From Argyresthia goedartella (taxonomy: Eukaryota > Arthropoda > Insecta > Lepidoptera > Argyresthiidae), in the NCBI GenBank assembly GCA_949825045.1, contig OX463824.1, positions 24,722,501 through 24,786,500 of the forward strand: a DNA stretch of 64,000 nucleotides. The letters run 5' to 3'. This document shows positions 9,930 through 21,544 of the stretch, piece after piece. A program made the translations under genes and the position numbers. The first letter of the stretch is position 1; each line of letters opens with the position of its first letter. Below the pieces are notes generated by a model. The model ran no database searches. It had not been told where the DNA came from and was given only the letters and a program-made list of their open reading frames with translations.

Positions 9930-12434
9930 CTTCTTGTTAGATACTTTATATCCGGAACTTTAAGGATATCAACCATGAGTCCCTTTTGTCTGATGCCATG
10001 TCTATTGACTGGTCCCCTGTCACTACCAGTAAGACTGTTGATAATAAAATCGCCAATTTTAATTCTATAGTCCTGGGTCTCTATGACAAGCACGCACCTT
10101 CAAAAAAAGTGAGGGTTAAACACCACCCTGCCCCTTGGCTTACAGACACTATTAAGTGCCTAATGGCCAAGAGGAATAGAGCCAAGTGTAGATACCGCAA
10201 GAATCCGACAGATGATAATTTCCTCTCTTACAAATGTCTTCGCAACCGTTGCAACCGTCTCTGTCGCGATGCTAAACGTCGGCACATACACGAATGCATT
10301 GAGAACTACACTCCAGCTCAGGTGTGGAAATTCCTGAGAACGCTTGGTGTAGGTAAGGCCCGGGACCTACATGCTGGTAATGTAGATCTCAACGGTCTCA
10401 ACCAGTTTCTTTCTACCCCGCCTGTTGTGATGGATCCCACTGTCAAACAAGCCACGCTTCAGAGCCTGCGCTCTAAGTCCTTACCCAACACCACACCATT
10501 CAACTTGAGTAATGTTGGAATCGATGCGGTCAAGAAGGCGCTATTGGCAGTCAATTCGAAAGCTGTAGGCGATGACAAAATTTGCCTTAAAATGCTACTG
10601 ACAATCCTTGACGAACTATTACCAGCAATAACACACGTTATAAACTTTTCTTTAGCTAATGGTGTCTTCCCCACAGTGTGGAAGAAAGCTCTAGTCATCC
10701 CACTACCCAAAACCTCCAGTCCCACCTCCTTTAAAGAGTACCGTCCCATTTCAATCCTGCCCATCCTCTCCAAAGTCATTGAGACCATTGTCCATAACCA
10801 GCTTTCCTACTACCTCTCCTCAAACAACCTGCTAAACACGTTCCAGTCAGGATTCCGACCGGGTCATAGCACCGTCACGGCTCTGCTGAAAGTCACAGAT
10901 GACATCCAGCTAGCCATGGACCGCAAACAGCTTTCCGTGTTGGCTTTACTTGATTTCAGTAGTGCCTTCAACAGCGTAGATTTCGACATTCTCGTTGAGC
11001 TTCTCAGATCCCTGAACGTCTCTTCCTTCTCTGCCAGCTGGTTCGACTCTTATTTGAGGGATCGGCAACAGCGAATCAGAACGGAAGAGACATCCACTGA
11101 ATGGTGTGACCTCCTGTCAGGCGTCCCTCAAGGTGGTATTCTTTCTCCTCTTCTATTCTCGATTTTCATAAACTCCATCTCGGACATCCTGTCTTCTTCA
11201 TATCATCTTTATGCTGATGATCTCCAGATTTATCGCCACTTCTCTCATAACGATGTAAACTCTGCTGTGGAGGCATTGAACGCTGATCTGGAGGGGGTGA
11301 GAAGCTGGGCTTCATCCTTCGGACTCCTGGTTAACCCGAGCAAGTCCCAGGCCATGATTATAGGCACCAGACAATCTCTTAACTTGTTGCAGCAACAGCC
11401 CATTCCACCTGTCACTTTTAATGGTACCACAATCGTGTATAGCGATAAAGCTAAAAACCTGGGTCTTATCTTCGACAACCAGCTGTCCTGGTCATCGCAT
11501 GTCAATGAGGTCAGTCGACGAGTATTTGCTACTTTTCACTCTCTCAGGAAACTTCAGTACTTTTTGCCTCGACAGACCAAAATCACTCTCGCTCAGTCTC
11601 TCCTTCTACCTCTCATCGATTATGCTGATGTCTGCTGGGTCAGTGCTAACGAAGAATTACTGAACAAACTCGAACGACTTCAAAATCTCGGGATTCGGTT
11701 TATCTTTGGGCTGCGCAAATACGACCATGTATCACAGCATCGCAAAGAGCTGAAGTGGCTGCCAATACGTCTTCGTCGGGATTCTCACATCCTCAACATC
11801 CTCTACAACATTTTACGCAATCCACGCTATCCAACCTTCTTACGAGACCGTTTTCCATTTCTTTCTTCCAGCAGGCCTCGGAGAACTCACGCGCTTTCGA
11901 TGCTCACAACCCCACAGCATAACACCGCGTCCTATGAGCATGGGTTTAGATTCCGGGCCATTCAATTGTGGAATGCACTCCCCTGCACTATCAGAGACAG
12001 TCCTTCTCTTAATATATTTAAAAGTCGCGTGAAGAAGCATTACCTTTCTCTTTAGAAATATAGGTAGTATGTATGTATTTATTAGTATATTTATTTAAAA
12101 ATTATATATATTTATATAGTATTTATGTTTAGCATGTACGAGTATATTATATGATATTTATGTAAGCCCTCGTATATTTAGTTAATATTGTTTTATATTA
12201 GTTATTTAGATATAACATATATCTAACCATATGTTAGTTATTTAGATATGTACTAAATTATATTGTTGTACACATTGTCACCCCTGCTCAGCAATCGACC
12301 ATTCCCATCCTAATTTGGTTTGCTGGAAGAGATCTCTTATTAGAGATAAGCTCGCCTTTGTACACTATTTTTATGTAAGTCTTGTTGTCCATATATTAGT
12401 TGTGTGCAATAAAGAAATTATGAAATTATGAAAT
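9930..12434 (+). mobile_element. LINE-J copy 1: CR1/jockey-like non-LTR retrotransposon, 5'-truncated
   Basis: Includes the polymerase frame (see 9941-12055) and a 3' UTR of about 380 bp. The UTR carries the family signature GGTTTGCTGGAAGAGATCTC..AGAGATAAGCTCGCCTTTGTAC, a polyadenylation signal AATAAA at 12408-12413, and a tail of TGAAATTA-like repeats ending near 12434. The endonuclease domain is essentially absent, as expected from aborted target-primed reverse transcription. Seven shorter relatives lie at 19016(-), 21545(-), 22350(+), 24693(-), 28605(+), 55275(-) and 60205(-). Confidence 0.88.
9941..12055 (+). CDS. LINE reverse transcriptase, long uninterrupted frame (5' partial)
   Basis: The frame is open from 9941, just after an in-frame TAG, to the stop at 12053-12055, about 704 codons. 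It begins in the linker after the endonuclease domain (YIRNFKDINHESLLSDA, then KHAPSKKVRVKHHPAPWLTD), so no true start codon is present. Numbering from codon 9986, motif A is LLDFSSAFNSVD (Asp near residue 323), motif B is GVPQGGILSPLLF (379-391) and motif C is YADD (409-412), giving all three catalytic aspartates. The C-terminal region ends FRFRAIQLWNALPCTIRDSP, then LNIFKSRVKKHYLSL. Lack of frameshifts over 2.1 kb suggests a young copy. Family: CR1/jockey group, exact clade undecided. Confidence 0.9.
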   Translation: MLYIRNFKDINHESLLSDAMSIDWSPVTTSKTVDNKIANFNSIVLGLYDKHAPSKKVRVKHHPAPWLTDTIKCLMAKRNRAKCRYRKNPTDDNFLSYKCLRNRCNRLCRDAKRRHIHECIENYTPAQVWKFLRTLGVGKARDLHAGNVDLNGLNQFLSTPPVVMDPTVKQATLQSLRSKSLPNTTPFNLSNVGIDAVKKALLAVNSKAVGDDKICLKMLLTILDELLPAITHVINFSLANGVFPTVWKKALVIPLPKTSSPTSFKEYRPISILPILSKVIETIVHNQLSYYLSSNNLLNTFQSGFRPGHSTVTALLKVTDDIQLAMDRKQLSVLALLDFSSAFNSVDFDILVELLRSLNVSSFSASWFDSYLRDRQQRIRTEETSTEWCDLLSGVPQGGILSPLLFSIFINSISDILSSSYHLYADDLQIYRHFSHNDVNSAVEALNADLEGVRSWASSFGLLVNPSKSQAMIIGTRQSLNLLQQQPIPPVTFNGTTIVYSDKAKNLGLIFDNQLSWSSHVNEVSRRVFATFHSLRKLQYFLPRQTKITLAQSLLLPLIDYADVCWVSANEELLNKLERLQNLGIRFIFGLRKYDHVSQHRKELKWLPIRLRRDSHILNILYNILRNPRYPTFLRDRFPFLSSSRPRRTHALSMLTTPQHNTASYEHGFRFRAIQLWNALPCTIRDSPSLNIFKSRVKKHYLSL

Positions 12435-12469
12435 ACTCTAACTACCTGTGGAGCCTTTTGATGTATGAA

Positions 12470-12905
12470 GGAAACGTTCAGAACTCTCGTAGTTATTACC
12501 CAATAAATGAAAAGACAAAGGAGTTCCTTGAGTGTTCCTAGACCTATGTGTGCAAAGGCGAAATGTTTTCATGGTAGCTCTCGTCTTAAACTGTGCCCTA
12601 TTAACCGCCATATCCAGATCAGGATATTAACTTCTTTATCTTCTTCTCCAAGAGGCTATAGTGCCTATTTAGTCCACTTCAGCGGAGCCTTTATGCATGT
12701 CCCCTGCGCTTTCTCTTCTAATTCAGCCATCCCAACTGCTGCACCAGCTGGAGAAAGAGGCCTCGATGTTCGAGGAGCTCTGAAGTGGATGAACTTTTCT
12801 ACAGAATCACTAGTATATACTAGCAGCATGTGCTCAACGGTTTCATCGACTTCCATTCACCTACACAGAGGGCGTTCTATAGCATCTATTATTTACAAGT
12901 GTTTG
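12470..12905 (-). pseudogene. Degraded LINE C-terminal region (tentative)
   Basis: Minus-strand frames give MEVDETVEHMLLVYTSDSVE, resembling the ETVEH.L..C segment in LINE C-terminal tails, and, in another frame toward 12500, WRLIGHSLRRELPWKHFAF, resembling the RWIGH.LRR segment of RTE-type LINEs. The cysteines of the finger are not convincingly present and at least one frameshift is needed. Directly downstream of LINE-J copy 1. Confidence 0.33.
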
Positions 12906-13842
12906 TAAAATTTACTATGTGGCAGTCCTACTATGTAATTTGTGAATTTATGGTTAGGATACGTAAGTAGTACCTAGTAGGTTAGAAGTAGTACTTACGT
13001 AGGTTTTTGGTAGGCAGCTTACGTTCCTATCAGCCTTTAAGTATGTAAGGGTGTGTGCAGATGTCCGCGATGTAGTCAAGACTTTACGACCACTTCCGCG
13101 ACTGGAGCCGTAATTTTGTTCGCTCACCCTTATCTAGGACGTAAAGTCTACCAGGTTATGAGCGTAATACAAATCTACGAGCACGGTGGGATAAATGTGA
13201 ACTTTATATACCGATAAAGCCTTAATTAAGGATTTGTAACAATTTTCTTAATTCTAGTAGGGACCAATTATGTACATTAAGTTGTTTCTGAAACCTTTAT
13301 AAAGCTCAAGAAATCTATGTTTCTTATTTCATCTACCTATGCAGCAGTACCTTCATACTTATCGGAAATCGAAAGACTTGTATTTCGGCCCGTTCTCAAA
13401 GGGCGGAGGCGGGGGCGGGGGCGGCGCCGCGGCCGGGCCCATTCAGGCAGTTAACGACAGGAAATGAACCGAACACCGGAGGGTGGAGACCCGACACCTG
13501 AGCCACCGGGGCCGATGGACGTAGTGTGCTTACTTGTGAGATAAAGATTTACGATTTACGGACAAAACTATAGATTCGAGGACAAATACACACAACATGG
13601 CGATTCGAATTTTCTCATAGGGAGTGGCAGAGGCACAGTCGTGGCCACGTTCAATAATAATATATTCCTTATAACTAGAAAAACATATTAGATACCCACA
13701 TTATAAAAACACTACGCAAAAAAATTAAGACTAGCTAGGAGTTTCCTTCCTGGTTGTTTAGCCAGTAAACTCCATTTTCCGTACATTGAAACATCGCACT
13801 CTTATGTAGCTAAGTAGTAAACTATACGTACATAACTCGGGC

Positions 13843-13877
<35 letters not shown>

Positions 13878-15318
13878 TTACCACTACGCAAACACTAAAA
13901 ACTGCTGAACATAATCGCTGTGTATGTGTGAAGGCCATAAACGTCTGCGAAGTCACGTAACTTCTTTATCGTAGGGACGCCTTAGGGCAAGGGGTAACGG
14001 GGGTAGGGGGGGAGTCGTAATGGTGATTACATTGTCCTGCTTTAAACTATGATTGCTATCTACGGATTTGGGGTCTAAATTAACGCTGTTTTGAAACGTT
14101 TGGTCAACTTAAAATGTGTAATATAAAACCAGAAGTCTTAAATGTCACAGTCAGTCTGGCTGCAACTCTAAGCTGATTCTTATTTTTTTACTTATAATTG
14201 GTTTGGTTGCTAGGCCAGCCCATCGAGTCACTGCTCGGCGTAAGCCTCTTTCTTAATAACGCCAAAGGAACCTACTTTAGATTGCATTCCTTTCATATCA
14301 TTCGTAACGAGATCTGGTGCGTTCATTATGTTCTCGTGCGATAAATATGGCGAGGGGGGTGATGGCTGGTGCACAAGTCATTCTCGTGAACGGGTGCTGC
14401 TTGGGGGAACTGGTCCAGTCTGGTTTTTCATAAGTTATATCCATCACAGCTTGACTTTGTTCATATTTATTTATTTTGTTAGATTGTCATTTTGAGACAT
14501 CTTATAATGGATTATTATTATTATTATTATACGTATGGATACGAAGTTATACTATTGTCATTAGATTAGATATATTTTTTTATTGTGTAATAAAAAAATA
14601 TATGACGAAAATTGAAAAAATTACATCCCCGTAGATTTTCTTGGTGCTATCTTCTCTGACGGGCGTATTTCCGAAGCACTGGTAGAGTTAATGGAGTTTC
14701 TTTTTTCTGTGCGAGATTCAGCCATGAACCACCACTTGAAGGGAAAATTTTCTTTTTCAAACTCAAACCATAATCAGTTATGTACTCATTAGTTTAGTTG
14801 ATCATATTTGTTTTTTTTTCCATGTATATAAGACTTAATTACGTGTTTGACTTGTAATAGTGCATTATTTTGCCTACTTGCAATGAATGATTTGAGTTTT
14901 GTGTTTTCAGTTCTGGCAATCCTTAATTGGGGGAAGCCGTGACTGTTTGTAAGAGAAGTAAAGCTCAGCTTAGCCAACGACGAATGCTTTGCTTTGTTTA
15001 TTTGCAATTTCGCTGAGATTCATTCCTTTACGTAGTTGACGAGTAAACACTACATCAAAGACTACGTAGCACTACTATTTAGCTCTGCATTAAGTGCTTG
15101 GTGTAAAACTATTTACATGCACCTGTTGCGGTTGCTATCACATCAGGTTCATAGTGAATGTTGTTCAGAATGATATGACCGATCAATAGAGGCAAACTCC
15201 TTATCTACTATAAATTGTATTCGTCTTCGTAGCACCTCATCCAGTCCATGATGATCAAGGATGATGCTGATTTAAAATAATGATGTTAAATAGAGGTGGA
15301 TTAGAAACACTATGACAC
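12906..15318. other. No gene supported; GC-rich island and simple repeats
   Basis: A compact GC/CpG-rich patch at 13387-13440 (GGCGGAGGCGGGGGCGGGG..) stands out in AT-rich surroundings. At 13591-13640 there is a copy of short motif R (CATAGGGAGTGGCAGAGGCA). A G-rich stretch is at 13988-14015, (TTA)n at 14513-14530. No coding sequence recognised; 14789-15007 minus is open but unremarkable. Confidence 0.45.
13849..13876. repeat. (CA)n microsatellite
   Basis: About 14 uninterrupted CA dinucleotides. Confidence 0.95.
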
Positions 15319-15531
15319 TTATGGCCGATTTCACCAACGATGCCTATCTTTTAGGGGACACTTTACTTCTTTCAGGGGCCACCTAGCGGTTGTTTCGATT
15401 GCCCTAAGTGTGAGGGTCATCTAGGCTCCTTGGGAACTCCCTAAATATCAGAGTCCGGCCATCGAAACAATCGCTAGACAGCTAAGAAAAAGAGCTAAGT
15501 GTCCCTTAACTGTTGGTGAAATCGGGCATTA
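15319..15531. mobile_element. MITE with TTA target duplication (Harbinger-like)
   Basis: The element at 15322-15528 (207 bp) begins TGGCCGATTTCACCAAC and ends GTTGGTGAAATCGGGCA, a 17-bp inverted repeat with one mismatch. A TTA sits on each side (15319-15321, 15529-15531), the duplication expected of PIF/Harbinger transposases. The complementarity extends inward: AGGGGACACTT near the left and AAGTGTCCCTT near the right. No coding frame. Confidence 0.8.
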
Positions 15532-16761
15532 CTTGCTTATAACTGAATAGATTGAGGTTATAAGGAGATATGTATGCTCTTTTTACTAGGTACCTTATTT
15601 CGGATTAGGTACCCTAACTAGCCCATGTTCTAATCGCTCCCTTACTTATAGCTAACTGCTTCATTATTGTGTCCAGATTTCCCACAGAATCTCATCCGCA
15701 GAGTGGTCTCACGACCTCACACGAAACTCTGAATGGTCGAGGTCGAAGAGACCAAAGTTCGAAATTCAAACCTACAGGGGATGCTGCGACTGTCCATCTT
15801 ATTTTGTATGCACACACCTTTACCTCACTGTCTGTGCATACCATTACTGTTTATATCCCTCTACACTGGACTTTCCACCCTATCTCTGTAATATAAAGTA
15901 TGTTGTTGCGGAATCTTTTTATGTATTTCATACAACGTACCCTTAATTCGTCCGGTTTAAACCGGTTCGCTGACAATAGAACGGGCAATTAACATAACTC
16001 CTTGACCGGACAGAACTGGACTCTCATTAATATTTATAGATATTTTATTTTACCGGTAATTTTGGAGAAACGTTGCTTTCATAGGGTTAGTTGGTCGAGT
16101 GATGCTGTGATGGTGACATGGAAGATGTTTTTTAATTGGTTTCTGAGGTACCGCTTCCAGGTAAGTGACTCTATATTTTTATCTTCGTCGTGCTTATGTA
16201 TTTTCTTCAAAATCAGGATATTTTATTCATAGTAATATCGAGTTACATACACGGCTATATTGCCCTAGGCATTGCAGTATCAAGAATCAATACACGCCAC
16301 ATCGTTCTCCAGTATCATCAAAAATAATCCAAACAAAGACGATACATTAATTCGTCATATTCCCTGAAAACCTCGCTCTTTTCTCTACTTCAAGAAAATA
16401 ATTTACCGACAAACCCAAGTGGTTTAAAACTAAACTAAACCATAAGTTGCCAGCTCAAAATTGTCAATAAATCGATAACCGTCGTCGGACTAGCCTGCTC
16501 ATCACTAATTTACAATTTTATGGCTTGTGGGAATCGGAGGGGGAGGTGTAGGGGGGAGGGTCGACACTCCATTAGTGAGGCTGCCCCGCCCGCGTCCCTC
16601 TTGCTGACCCTTAGGTAGGGTCTGCAGAAGACTACTGATGTCAAATATGTCAAGATTTTCCAGAAGATGTTCAACCTTATGGTTAACCACCAGGTCTTCG
16701 GTCTTACACACTACACATTCATGGCAAATATAAAGCACCTCACAACTTCCAAATCCAATTA
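15532..16761. other. No gene supported
   Basis: CTTCCAG/GTAAGTGA at 16155-16170 looks like a splice donor but no coding exon is recognisable before it. A G-rich stretch is at 16535-16562. Otherwise nothing seen. Confidence 0.45.
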
Positions 16762-17160
16762 TAGGTGAACATTTTTTTTGCCTTTTCTCTAGGGGTGAAG
16801 AAACTCCCACAGATTGAGTAATTTTAAAAATAGGTTGAGTTTAATTCTTAGAAATATTACATACTAATTATTATAAGTAATATGGATGAATACCTAATTA
16901 CAAAATAATTAAGAGAGTTCTGTATCAAGTTGAATTTGTACCATGCACAAGAGAGCCAAAGCAATTTATATAATCTAGAATATTGTAATATTCCTTTTAA
17001 GATAAAGTAGTTTTTACATGGTTTTGAAATTACTCAAATGGCAATTATAAAAATCTCCAGAGGTATCAGGATACCTCGGTTTTGCCTTACTCGGTACCTT
17101 AATGTAGGTAGAGAATGCATTAATTCCTGAAAGAATTGCTTACTTTTGCGAGTAATTATG
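16762..17160 (-). mobile_element. LINE-D copy 2 (diverged 3' end)
   Basis: Matches the 3' UTR and last codons of LINE-D copy 1 read on the minus strand: GAAGAAACTCCCACAGATTG, ATATTGTAATATTCCTTTT, ACTCAAATGGCAATT, AAATCTCCAGAGGTATC and GAGAATGCATT. A 40-base insertion (about 17070-17110) interrupts the coding end. Decayed. Confidence 0.65.
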
Positions 17161-17164
17161 GAAT

Positions 17165-18249
17165 ATGTTGGAATGTTCTTGCGGACTTACGATATATTTT
17201 CGAAAATAAATTGACTAGAATAAAATGACAATTTCTTTAAAAATTATGTGGATTTTAATTATAATTTTTCGCTTAGTTCTTTTCTGTAATACAAAAATAG
17301 ATTGAATATCCGCTGCTTTCCCCGACAACAAGATACCATGAACATTTATTACAGTATGATAGTAACTAAAATAGACCATCCTTGCTGTAGCCATATCCGT
17401 GTATTGCCTGATGCTCATCACAGCGTGAGCCACAGAACTTAATCTGCCAGCTAATTTAACTATGTTCCCCACTGCAATTTGTTATCAATCGTTGTATCAA
17501 TACTTCGTGTTATTTACTAATAATGTCTCAAATTGTCTGACAGTTGGAAGTGAGAATTTGATAACCCTAGTTTTACTAGCTTTAAAAATAAATAAAGTTA
17601 TTAAACTTAATATTGGTACTAGACATGATGACACAAAACTGACGTTTTAAAAAGTTGGTTGTCAGCAGCAGTGTAGCTTTATAGATTATATAAAAAATCT
17701 ATTAACAGGCTGTAACAGAAAAGACATATCGTCTTTGTTGTTGTTAAAAACATCTTTCTAAAAGACTTTCACTATAAAACCAATTCGGTTAGAGGATATA
17801 TTATTTTTGCCATCTCCATACATTTTGAGCCGAGAGCCCTATAGATTATCATAGAGAAGTAAGAAATAAAGTTACGTTGCCGAGATTCACATTGGTATCA
17901 TAGTAAAAGTTGTTCCGAATGCCGTGACGAACAACCCTCTAAAAATAAAAATAAACATAAATATAAACATTTATAATACGGTCTGTGTTCGTATACTTGA
18001 GCGTATACGTAAACCACAATGGCGGAATTAGTATGGCGAACGCTTCGACAATGTGTGTGGAGGAATTTTGTCAAAATACGTTTTTGCGCAAAAAACATTA
18101 TTTAATAGAACGATTTAAAGAATTTTAGAGGAGCAATCAGTGCGTGAGTGCTGCAACTAGTGTCTTTCACTTATTGCAGTAATCTACGTTGCGTTATTCT
18201 TTCGGAATGTCGTGAAATTTGTTTGTTTAGCACTTAAGTCAAGTATGAA
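17165..18249. other. No gene supported; AT-rich
   Basis: Several short open frames on both strands, none with a recognisable domain. No clear inverted-repeat element found by eye. Confidence 0.45.
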
Positions 18250-18450
18250 AACACCTACTTTAGGCACATACATTGCTTCTGACCCCACACTAGGATACCC
18301 TGTATCGTGGGAACCAGAAACGGCTACATCACACACATATAAACATCCAAAAGCTGTTTTTTTATACCCAAGCCGGGGATCGAACCCGGAACCTCTCGCA
18401 TGGTACAGCAGCACCACAGATATCGTCGTCGTACGACTACTCTTTCTGTC
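18250..18450 (-). mobile_element. SINE-B copy 2 (full, minus strand)
   Basis: Read on the minus strand: head ending GTACCATGCGAGAGGTTCCG then GGGTTCGATCCCCGG (B-box), an A-rich linker, and a body with GTTCCCACGATACAGGGTAT and CCTAGTGTGGGGTCAGAAGC. A CGTCGTACGAC palindrome adjoins the head. 18451-18650 is GC-rich and open on both strands but unrecognised. Confidence 0.75.
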
Positions 18451-18904
18451 GCACGGCCTGCCCGCTGCCGTTGCCAACGCTACCACCACGCCTCCCCGCG
18501 ACAAGAAACGCGTGCAAAGGAGAAAGGAGGCCAAAACCGAGACGGAGCACACTAGCAGATCTTTAAGATACGTTGCCATGGCAACCGGCCGTCCGTACGA
18601 CCCACGCACACAGTCTTACCCCCGAAACTATTACCCACACACGTGAGCGCGGGTATTAAGAGAATTCGACCCAACCGCCCTGAAGTTTCTGTTATTAAGC
18701 AAATGCTTCGTAAACATTTTGGGTGCCCACCTTTTGTGTGTACTTAGTTTAGTTTAGTATTAGCGGGGTAGGTAGGTAGGTACTTTGTTGTTGGAATTTG
18801 AAATTTGTGGATTGTACCAGTACCTATTCTCACCAAAAGGCACTTAAGTGTAGTATTTTTTGAGGTTATTGGGGACATCATTTTGAAAACACTACGTATA
18901 AAGC

Positions 18905-18990
18905 CGCCCAGGATCAGACAGAGTGGAAGAGGGGGCGGGAGGTCTTTGCCCAGCCGTGGGACATAGCGGGCTCATAATATAAATATAAAG
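18905..18990 (+). mobile_element. RTE-type LINE 3' end fragment
   Basis: GGAGGTCTTTGCCCAGCCGT then GGGACATAGCGGGCTCATAA followed by an ATAAATATAAA tail. This tail motif is characteristic of RTE-like LINEs in Lepidoptera. Only the last tens of bases remain. Confidence 0.65.
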
Positions 18991-19015
18991 CCGATTTGTT
19001 CAGAGCTATTGTGGT

Positions 19016-19190
19016 TTATTTCGTAATATCGTAATTTCTTCACTGTACTACACAAAACAGACATATAGATAACTTACAATAGAAAAAACATGTACAAAGG
19101 CGAGCTTATCTCTTAAAAGAGATTTCTTCCAGCAAACCATGATGGATAGGAAAGGTGATGGTTGAGCGGGGGAAGACCTGCGCGTACATT
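19016..19190 (-). mobile_element. LINE-J copy 2 (3' UTR only)
   Basis: Minus strand ends AAGAAATTACGATATTACGA, like the tail of copy 1. It carries the signature TGTACAAAGGCGAGCTTATC..AGATTTCTTCCAGCAAACCA in reverse. Abuts the 781-bp inverted-repeat element after about 100 bases. Confidence 0.75.
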
Positions 19191-19292
19191 GAAACTCTAT
19201 AAGTACTACGAGTAATATAAACTACAAACAATATTATACTGATAACCCTAATTGCTAAAAAATACTGCATAAATACAAGGTAACAATATACA

Positions 19293-20077
19293 TAGTCGGT
19301 CCTTAAGTTCTGTCACAAGGTTTTTGATAAATAAAACTCAGCAATAAACTTTTTCTTATTCGTATTATACATGATTAAAAAGCTTATTTTATACGAATCA
19401 AATTGCAATACAATACATTTTGTACAATTACCGCAAAATGACAAAAAAACCTTATAACTTGAGACAATCGCGAACCCAAAACACGCCGCAACTGACAAAA
19501 ATACCACTTACCACAAATGTAATAAAAAAACAGTGTTCCAGATAACCAACAAGGTTTTTTTTATTTATTCTGAAACCTCGATTTTAGACCATGCTTAACA
19601 ATTAGCATTTGATTTTCTGTTAGCTTTCAGTTCCAACTGCTCCCAAAGAGAACTTTACGTACTTTTTACGTTTTCAGAAAAACGTACAAAAATGATCTTG
19701 TGGGCAACAAGTACACTACGTAAAATGTGAATATGAAAATTAGTTTTACCCAGACTTAGTTATCTTATGCTTCAAAATAAAGGTAAAGGGTTCAGGGAGG
19801 GTTCTGACTAAAATCTCACGTAAGTTTGAAAGGTTTTAAGAGTCATGGAAAAAAGATAAAGTGAATCACGTCCGTATTTTTGATTGGGTAAAAAAGTGCA
19901 AAATCTCTGAAGAAACTAGCATTTGTGTAATATGGCTTTAAGCATTTAAATCCAATAATCGTTCTAATTCATCAGTATTTAATGAGCTATCAAACCATAT
20001 ATAGTATTAAATAAAATAAAACTTGGTATTATTTACTATGTGGCAAAATATTTGTGACAGAACTTATGGACCGACTA
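19293..20077. mobile_element. 781-bp TA-flanked inverted-repeat element (Tc1/mariner-like)
   Basis: The element at 19295-20075 starts GTCGGTCCTTAAGTTCTGTC and ends with the complement (GACAGAACTTATGGACCGAC), 22 bp with one mismatch. TA flanks each side (19293-19294, 20076-20077). The inside is AT-rich; a 64-codon minus frame (19313-19507) has no transposase signature. Probably a deletion derivative of a mariner-like transposon. MITE III copy 1 starts only about ten bases beyond its right end. Confidence 0.82.
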
Positions 20078-20085
20078 GGTATATA

Positions 20086-20461
20086 TCACCGTAAGATAGT
20101 CAAAACTGTTAGTTGATAAACTAACGCGTTAGTTGATCAACTATCGTCAGATAGTAAACCAGACCGACAGGGTTTAGAATTTACGTTTCTTTTGTTCTTA
20201 CATATCAACCTAATACGAAGACTATTATGGGGCTTCGATAGTCTTCACCTAAGGTAACGAAGTGTTTGCCCTGGTATTTCGATTGCAATTCAAGTATAAA
20301 CCAGTCTACTATTTAACGGTTTTAACCGTTATTTGATCAACTAACGCGTCATATAGGTACGTACGTAGTACGCTACAGTTTACTATCTGTCGATAGATGA
20401 CCAACTTAGGAGAAAAAACCTGTTAGTTGATCAACTAACGGTTTTGACTATCTTACGGTGA
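20086..20461. mobile_element. MITE III, copy 1 (complete)
   Basis: Ends are CACCGTAAGATAGTCAAAAC and its complement at 20441-20460. Sub-terminal palindromes of the TTAGTTGATCAACTAA type occur several times, and AGATAGTAAAC / GTTTACTATCT form a second inverted pair. The centre (about 20167-20290) carries the shared core read on the minus strand: CCAGGGCAAACACTTCG, TTAGGTGAAGACTAT, ATTAGGTTGATATGTAAGAA. No coding frame. Confidence 0.85.
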
Positions 20462-20464
20462 CAT

Positions 20465-21435
20465 ATCTATATAAACCGTATAATACACTAAAGGGAGAGA
20501 TGGTGCTTATTGATTATTTTTAGTTGAGAAGGCAACATATTCAAAAGCTTGCGTGAAAAACATGAAGTTTACAATACCGACTGCTGTATATGTCATTTCA
20601 ATTGACGCTACGCGACCTGCTACGTCGTAGTCGTAGTAGCGTAGCCGCTGCGTAGTAATCTCATTTATCAAAGATTGCATTCTATAAAAACATGCAAACA
20701 TTTATATCTCTACTGCTTGTCTTCAAGAGATATTAGAATATCACTTGAAAGTAATCTCATTAACATATTTCATTTTATTTTTACTTTTACATCAAACGTA
20801 ATTTGTTGGAGTACACGTTCACTATTTGCATTCTCAAATCTTATGTATTTTTCAAAATACATTTATAGGTTATATATACCCCTAGCCAAAAATAAATATG
20901 GTTTACGGAAAGACTTTGTATTTGTACACATTTACACGAAAACCCAGGAACCTCGGCGGACTACAAACAAATTACTTTAGTTCACTAACAACTTAGCAAC
21001 TTGTTTACTACGGTAATCTGTTAATGAAAATCCGGCTTGTAGTTCTGTCCGGCGAGAGGCTAGTAACTGTTCACTGTTTTATTAGCGTATGATTCTTCGT
21101 CTTCGTTACAAAGGAGCTGCTTCTTCGCTTGAGCCCCCTTTGGTCTTTCATTAGAGAAGACGTTTCACAGTCCGCCCTCGATTAGCTTAGAGTACTGGTT
21201 TACAACGGCAATAAATAGTATGAGTGCCTAACTTATATCCTCTAACGGGTAATTGGTACTACCTCATTTTCATCGATCTGAAAAATCTGATGAATGCAAA
21301 TTAGTTGCCGCCAATTAGCCGCGATACCTTGTTTCTATGTACCTTGGTGAGTGCAATCTTCGGAGGCTCCAAAGTGGCAGTGAATGATTTCTCTGTTTCT
21401 CATTTTGTGCATAATTCACTGATGTCCTGAATAAA
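20465..21435. other. No gene supported
   Basis: A plus frame at 20675-20980 (101 codons) has no recognisable features. CGTAGTCGTAGTAGCGTAGC near 20625 is a small CG-rich repeat. Nothing else. Confidence 0.45.
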
Positions 21436-21510
21436 TCTGTGGTCTAGAGGTTTCACGCTCGCTTCTCACGCAGGAGACGCTGGTTTGAATCCGATGCTGA
21501 ACATGGAACA
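21436..21510 (+). mobile_element. SINE-C head fragment (tRNA-derived)
   Basis: GTGGTCTAGAGGTTTCACGC (A-box-like TGGTCTAGAGG) and GCTGGTTTGAATCCGATGCT (B-box with one change). Related heads are at 41086-41175 (minus) and 44040-44112. Spacing fits a tRNA-like promoter, but there is no acceptor-stem pairing, so it is not a functional tRNA. Confidence 0.55.
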
Positions 21511-21544
21511 TAAAAAATCAAGCTTAAATATTCACAATTCATAT

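Noticed and set aside
16002..16232. Possible exon with a splice donor CAG/GTAAGT near 16160
   Set aside because: A donor-like site alone is common by chance; the upstream frame has no recognisable protein and no acceptor is evident.
18184..18646. Overlapping ~140-codon frames on both strands
   Set aside because: They run through SINE-B copy 2 and a GC-rich patch; the peptide includes the SINE signature (VSGSHDTGYPSVG), repeated in other SINE-B copies.
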